From positions 1 to 9,269 of the forward strand of contig QBUR01000159.1 of NCBI GenBank assembly GCA_013374385.1: a DNA stretch of 9,269 nucleotides, given 5' to 3'. The notes beneath the pieces are model-generated. The model was not told the DNA's origin, did not search any database, and saw only the letters and a list, made by a program, of their open reading frames with translations. The DNA comes from Candidatus Methanocomedens sp. GTDB lineage: Archaea; Halobacteriota; Methanosarcinia; Methanosarcinales; Methanocomedenaceae. Made by a program: the position numbers and the translations under genes. Numbering within the stretch: position 1 is the stretch's first letter; the number at the start of each line of letters is the position of its first letter. Shown here piece after piece: positions 5,905 to 9,269 of this stretch.

Positions 5905-7047
5905 TTATCCCAGTACCTGCTCTATCCGCTCCAGTGCGGTCTGTATCCGCTCCCGGCTGGTAGCATAAGAAAACCTGATAAAGTCCATGCTGTGGGGACC
6001 GAAAGCACTACCTGGCGTAGCAGCCACATAAGCATCGGTCAGCAGCTTTTCACAAATATCATCCCCGTTGCCATACTCGCTCACATCGGCAAAAGCATAG
6101 AATGCACCACTGGGATAATTGCATTTGATGCCTATATTGTTCAGGCCGTCCACCAGCAGGTCCCGCCGTGCTTTGAACTCGGTAACCATCTCTGGTATGA
6201 ATGACTGGTCGCCTTTCAAGGCTTCCACGCCCGCCCACTGGACAAAGGTGGTAGCACTGCTGACGCTGTGGCTTTGTAGCTTGGACATAGACGTGTACAA
6301 TTCATGTGAAGTCGCAAGGTAACCCAGCCTCCAACCCGTCATGGCATATGCTTTTGAAAAACCATTGATAGTGATAGTGCGGTCTTCCATGCCGGGCAAG
6401 CTACCGATACTGAAATGTTCCTTATCATAGATTATCTTCTCGTATATCTCATCCGAGATAACAGTGATGTCGTGGTCAATAGCAAGGTCTGCAATCTCTT
6501 TTATCACATCCTTTGAAAATATCCCACCTGTGGGATTGCTTGGGCTGTTCAATACAATAAGTTTGGTCCGGGGAGTGATGTAGCCGGCAACATCAGTGGG
6601 ATTGAAATCATTCTCAGGGTCAAGGGGTGAGAACACAGTTTTACCACCTGCAATCTTGATGCAGGGATCATAGGACACCCATGCCGGGTCGAACAGTATC
6701 GCTTCATCTCCCTCATCCAGCACCGCCAGTATGGCCTCGAACACAGCCTGTTTGGCACCCGGTGTTACGATAACGTGGGCCGGCTCAATATTCAGGTTGT
6801 TCTCTTCGTTCAGTTTCTCGGCAATAGCAAGACGCAATTCAGGTATGCCAGGAGATGGTGAATAGTGGGTATCGCCCCTTCGCAGCGATTCCACTGCTGC
6901 ATCGGTAATGTTCTTTGGTGTGTCAAAATCAGGTTCGCCCAGGCTGAAACTGATAACATCATGTCCCTCGCGCTTAAGGTCATTGGCGAGATTCGTCATC
7001 CTGAGGGTTGCCGATTCCTCAATATTCAGCAGGCGTTTTGATACCAT
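5905..7047 (-). CDS. Class I PLP-dependent aminotransferase (aspartate aminotransferase type)
   Basis: The 380-residue protein is a fold-type I aminotransferase of the class I gamma type, which usually transfers the amino group between aspartate (or another amino acid) and 2-oxoglutarate. The N-terminal SLGEPDFDTP (35-44) and HYSPSPGIPELR (61-72) are typical. NPTGG is at 171-175, Asp199 in SDEIY pairs with the cofactor ring, Lys232 in GFSKAYAMTGWRLGY forms the Schiff base, Arg240 is the phosphate ligand, and Arg358 in FIRFSYA binds the substrate carboxylate. All catalytic residues are present and the length is normal. A GAGGGGAG stretch just before the ATG is the ribosome binding site. It is the last gene of the leftward cluster, 23 bases after ribH. 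Substrate preference (Asp, aromatic, Ala or another) cannot be read from sequence. Confidence 0.9.
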   Translation of the reverse strand: MVSKRLLNIEESATLRMTNLANDLKREGHDVISFSLGEPDFDTPKNITDAAVESLRRGDTHYSPSPGIPELRLAIAEKLNEENNLNIEPAHVIVTPGAKQAVFEAILAVLDEGDEAILFDPAWVSYDPCIKIAGGKTVFSPLDPENDFNPTDVAGYITPRTKLIVLNSPSNPTGGIFSKDVIKEIADLAIDHDITVISDEIYEKIIYDKEHFSIGSLPGMEDRTITINGFSKAYAMTGWRLGYLATSHELYTSMSKLQSHSVSSATTFVQWAGVEALKGDQSFIPEMVTEFKARRDLLVDGLNNIGIKCNYPSGAFYAFADVSEYGNGDDICEKLLTDAYVAATPGSAFGPHSMDFIRFSYATSRERIQTALERIEQVLG

Positions 7048-7070
7048 GGCTCCCCTCTGTGATTAGTATA

Positions 7071-7487
7071 TTATTTTAACCTTTGCACCATCTTGACAGC
7101 AGCTTCTACGGCCCGTTTGGCATAGTCCACCCGCTTGTGGGCATCAAGTCTGCTCATGCCAGGACCAGATATACCCAGTGTCACCGGTTTATTGTATTCC
7201 AGTGACAGGTCGGTTATCTTCCGGGCAGCATGCTGCACTACAATCTCATCGTGCTTGGTCTGTCCCTCGATGACGCAACCAATAGTGACCACTGCATCGA
7301 TGTTGGGGTCGCTTACCATTTTCTTGATAGCCAACGGCATATCATATACACCGGGTACCATGATGGTTTGCTCCACAGTGGCCCCTAAAAACTCTGCATG
7401 CTCCCTGCCCAGCATCTCCATCGTGTAGGTAAGGTCCCTGTTGAACTCTGCTACCACAAATCCCAGTTTAATGTCACTCATAGTCAT
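7071..7487 (-). CDS. ribH: 6,7-dimethyl-8-ribityllumazine synthase RibH
   Basis: RibH condenses 5-amino-6-ribitylamino-uracil with 3,4-dihydroxy-2-butanone 4-phosphate to make lumazine, the penultimate step of riboflavin synthesis. Riboflavin in turn feeds FAD, FMN and, in methanogens, F420-related chemistry through shared precursors. The 138-residue protein has AEFNRD (13-18), VPGVYDMP (44-51), TIGCVIEG (68-75), the catalytic His79 in TKHDEI, GISGPGM (105-111) and Arg114. The sequence closely resembles the enzyme of Methanocaldococcus, as recalled. Two starts are possible: the ATG at 7487, only three bases after AGGAG, or the ATG two codons later (7481), nine bases after it. The second is better spaced and would give 136 residues. 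The gene lies 48 AT-rich bases downstream of ribC, and that gap may hold an internal promoter. Confidence 0.97.
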   Translation of the reverse strand: MTMSDIKLGFVVAEFNRDLTYTMEMLGREHAEFLGATVEQTIMVPGVYDMPLAIKKMVSDPNIDAVVTIGCVIEGQTKHDEIVVQHAARKITDLSLEYNKPVTLGISGPGMSRLDAHKRVDYAKRAVEAAVKMVQRLK

Positions 7488-7490
7488 AAT

Positions 7491-7523
7491 CTCCTGATTG
7501 TTCTATATCCATAATAGTATAAA
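7491..7523 (-). promoter_or_regulatory. Possible internal promoter and ribosome binding site before ribH
   Basis: On the minus strand the AT-rich gap between ribC and ribH holds TTTATACT (7523 to 7516), a good box A. AGGAG follows at 7495-7491, next to the ribH start codons. The box would start transcription near 7493, giving a leader of only a few bases that would clip the ribosome binding site. The box may therefore be chance in AT-rich DNA, while the AGGAG is more convincing. Confidence 0.3.
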
Positions 7524-7535
7524 TTTTAATATGTC

Positions 7536-8000
7536 CTACTGGCCCGCAGGCCCCACATCCTCATAACCCTGCCGCTGCCCGGTACCGGCCTCGCGTTCCA
7601 GGTCCCGGGGACGGAACATGAGTTTTACCACATTGAGGGCATGTTCCCGTGAGCGCTGCTCCATCAGCCACGCAAGGGTCTTGTCATCCCGGGCCTCATC
7701 CTCATGGACGAACACCTCGAGTATGTGGACATTGGTCATCAGCTGCGTCTGGATGATACCCTGGGATGCCTCGTGGGCACATATCTTATCCTTCGGGTCT
7801 GCACCAGGCATTCCCAACGCCATGACTATATCGCAGTCCTGTTCCTCAATCAATTTCTTACAGGCCACGGGCAGGTCCTTGATACCGGGCACGGTATACC
7901 GCTTTATCTTCACCGATGCGTTATTGCGCAGTTCATCAATGGCTGCACCTCCCATATCATACCTTGCAAAAGTAGTATCAGCAATGCCTACTGTGACCAT
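7536..8000 (-). CDS. ribC: Archaeal riboflavin synthase RibC
   Basis: Archaeal RibC dismutates two molecules of 6,7-dimethyl-8-ribityllumazine into riboflavin and the pyrimidine precursor. It is unrelated to the bacterial trimeric riboflavin synthase and instead descends from the lumazine synthase fold, so its neighbour ribH is a distant paralogue. From the ATG at 8000 the protein has 154 residues: VGIADTTFARYDMG (4-17), YTVPGIKDLPVACKKL (35-50), VMALGMPG (59-66), CAHEASQG (74-81), VFVHEDEA (97-104) and a C-terminal RQGYEDVGPA. An upstream in-frame TTG at 8012 would add four residues, but GGAG lies six bases before the ATG and homologues begin at this point, so the ATG is chosen. It lies 26 bases after the class V aminotransferase gene and is probably co-transcribed with it. 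Confidence 0.97.
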   Translation of the reverse strand: MVTVGIADTTFARYDMGGAAIDELRNNASVKIKRYTVPGIKDLPVACKKLIEEQDCDIVMALGMPGADPKDKICAHEASQGIIQTQLMTNVHILEVFVHEDEARDDKTLAWLMEQRSREHALNVVKLMFRPRDLEREAGTGQRQGYEDVGPAGQ

Positions 8001-8026
8001 ACTTATCTCCAAATGTAACTATTATT

Positions 8027-9172
8027 TTATATCTTGTCAAGTTCTTTGCTTGCTGCTTCCACGCCTGCGCCAATATTGTCCACCAGGCCGTGTTTTGCCA
8101 GTACAAGTTCCAGTACAGAGATAGTAGTGACCATATCAATAGCTGTGAAATTGCCCATACTGCCTATCCTGAAAATCTTCCCCTTCAAGTGAGACTGACC
8201 GCCGGATATCTGGATGCCCATATCCATCATCTCACCACGCAATTCCTTATCGGTTATACCTTTCGGGGTATTCATGGCAGTGACCGTATTGGAATAACTG
8301 TGATACTTATCGATCTTCGGGAACAGTTCAATTCCCAGCGCACCTGCGGCTGCCCGCACAGCTGCTGCACCCTGCGCATGCCTGTGCTTTCGCTGTTCCA
8401 TTCCCTCTTCCTTTACTATCCTAAGGGCCTCGCACATAGCAGATATCAGCGGTACACCCGGTGTGTAGGGGGTCTGGGTGGGTGAATTGGACCCTGATTT
8501 ACGGTATGCTTTGAGGTCAAGATAATAAGGAGGTTTTTCAACTATTGCGTCCCAGGCGGCATCGCTGACAGTGATAGCAGACAGGCCCGGTGGTGCAGCA
8601 ATACATTTCTGGGAACCCATGAATGCAATATCCACTCCCCATTTGTCCACTTCCACCGTGTCACCGCCAACTGTGGTTATGGCATCCATGATGAACAAAG
8701 CACCGTGTTTTTTTGCCAGTTTAGCTACTTCATCAACCGGATTCTTGATGGCTGCACTGGTCTCGTTATGCACCATTGCCACGGCCTTGACACCCTTCTC
8801 AAGTGCTACCTTAACAGCCTCCAAGTCAATGGGTGTACCCCATTCATACTGAAGTTTGACTGCATTGCCATAGCGTTCACCTATATCACATAACCTTTCT
8901 CCGAACTTGCCGTTCTCAATAGTGATTATGGTATCGTCCTTCCCAATCACGTTCCCTATGGCTGCTTCCATACTGGCTGTGCCTGAACCTGAAATTACGA
9001 ATACTTCATTCTTTGTCTGGAACAGGTCAGCCAGAATTTCACGGCATTCGTCATAGACCGCCCCAAACTCCTCTCCCCTGTGACCGAACATGGGTCTGCC
9101 CATGGCTCTCTGTACCCTGGGTGCTATAGGAACCGGGCCCGGAATCATCATCAATGTATTTTCAAGTTTCAT
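8027..9172 (-). CDS. Class V PLP-dependent aminotransferase (phosphoserine/Asp/Ala-glyoxylate type)
   Basis: The 381-residue protein is a fold-type I, class V aminotransferase. It starts with the family hallmark MMIPGPVPIAPRVQRAM, then MFGHRGEEF (28-36), GSGTASMEA (62-70) at the cofactor phosphate, HNETSAA (135-141), Asp163 in MDAITTVGGD, Lys189 in GSQKCIAAPPG for the Schiff base, TPYTPGV (234-240) and Arg335 in FRIGSMG for the substrate carboxylate. It is often annotated as serine-pyruvate or alanine-glyoxylate aminotransferase. The related Methanococcales enzyme (MJ0959/MMP0391 group) has been reported to be a broad-specificity phosphoserine and aspartate aminotransferase, so a role in serine synthesis is plausible. 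It is the first gene of the leftward cluster. The ATG has no clear Shine-Dalgarno sequence. Catalytic residues are complete; the true substrate is open. Confidence 0.92.
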   Translation of the reverse strand: MKLENTLMMIPGPVPIAPRVQRAMGRPMFGHRGEEFGAVYDECREILADLFQTKNEVFVISGSGTASMEAAIGNVIGKDDTIITIENGKFGERLCDIGERYGNAVKLQYEWGTPIDLEAVKVALEKGVKAVAMVHNETSAAIKNPVDEVAKLAKKHGALFIMDAITTVGGDTVEVDKWGVDIAFMGSQKCIAAPPGLSAITVSDAAWDAIVEKPPYYLDLKAYRKSGSNSPTQTPYTPGVPLISAMCEALRIVKEEGMEQRKHRHAQGAAAVRAAAGALGIELFPKIDKYHSYSNTVTAMNTPKGITDKELRGEMMDMGIQISGGQSHLKGKIFRIGSMGNFTAIDMVTTISVLELVLAKHGLVDNIGAGVEAASKELDKI

Positions 9173-9241
9173 CGTGTAGTCACTCGATATAGTTCAATCT
9201 GAATAGGTTTTGTTAGATGGAATAACTTGCATGTATAACTT
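9173..9241 (-). promoter_or_regulatory. Candidate promoter of the leftward aminotransferase-riboflavin cluster
   Basis: The last 97 bases hold no gene. Reading the minus strand, TTATACAT lies at 9239 to 9232 behind an AAAAG run that could be a BRE. It would start transcription near 9208-9212 and leave a leader of 35-40 bases before the ATG at 9172. AAGTTAT occurs twice around the box on this strand, once overlapping it and again at about 9228 to 9222. Assignment rests only on box similarity and distance. Confidence 0.35.
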
Positions 9242-9269
9242 TTGATTATTAAACAATACCTGATGACCA

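Noticed and set aside
8001..8012. TTG at 8012 as the start of ribC
   Set aside because: GGAG six bases before the ATG at 8000 and the family N terminus (MxxVGIADTTFAR) both support the ATG.
1..9269. tRNA or rRNA genes, CRISPR arrays, insertion sequences, integrases, toxin-antitoxin or defence genes
   Set aside because: No cloverleaf, repeat array, terminal inverted repeat or matching protein was seen on either strand. The window is almost fully covered by metabolic and membrane-protein genes.

Overview
The window reads as a compact piece of a euryarchaeal chromosome, most likely a methanogen or an ANME-type relative in or near the Methanosarcinales. The evidence is the archaeal type of riboflavin synthase (RibC) beside an archaeal lumazine synthase (RibH), single-domain CbiT and CbiG proteins of the archaeal type, archaeal-looking TATA boxes, and GGAGG-type ribosome binding sites. 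The lineage is an inference from protein appearance; no marker gene is present.

Positions 96-4264 (+) hold a six-gene cobalamin operon, cbiT-cbiL-cbiF-cbiG-cbiH-cbiC. The genes abut or overlap throughout. They cover C20, C17 and C11 methylation, ring contraction, lactone opening, C15 methylation with decarboxylation, and the final methyl migration of the anaerobic corrin pathway. cbiE, cbiD, cbiJ, cbiA and the chelatase are not in the window, so the pathway must be split over other loci. Two points stand out. cbiG appears to start at an ATA codon behind a near-perfect Shine-Dalgarno sequence. CbiC has Val where the family's catalytic His is expected.

Positions 4299-5876 (+) hold two membrane-anchored proteins predicted to face outside the cell. 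One is an alpha/beta hydrolase with a full Ser-Asp-His triad. The other is a CxxC thioredoxin-like protein in clearly AT-rich DNA. Each has a TATA box about 25 bases before its ATG, which suggests short-leader or leaderless transcripts. A 15-base perfect dyad sits between the box and the start of the hydrolase gene.

Positions 9172-5905 (-) hold a four-gene cluster transcribed toward the left: a class V aminotransferase, ribC (riboflavin synthase), ribH (lumazine synthase) and a class I aminotransferase. It converges on the thioredoxin gene across a 28-base gap. The two riboflavin enzymes are remote paralogues and catalyse consecutive steps. The aminotransferases probably supply amino-acid metabolism and have no obvious direct role in flavin synthesis.

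I see no tRNA, rRNA, CRISPR array, insertion sequence or phage gene. The only stretches without genes are short: 1-95, 4265-4298, 5289-5339, 5877-5904, 7488-7535 and 9173-9269.
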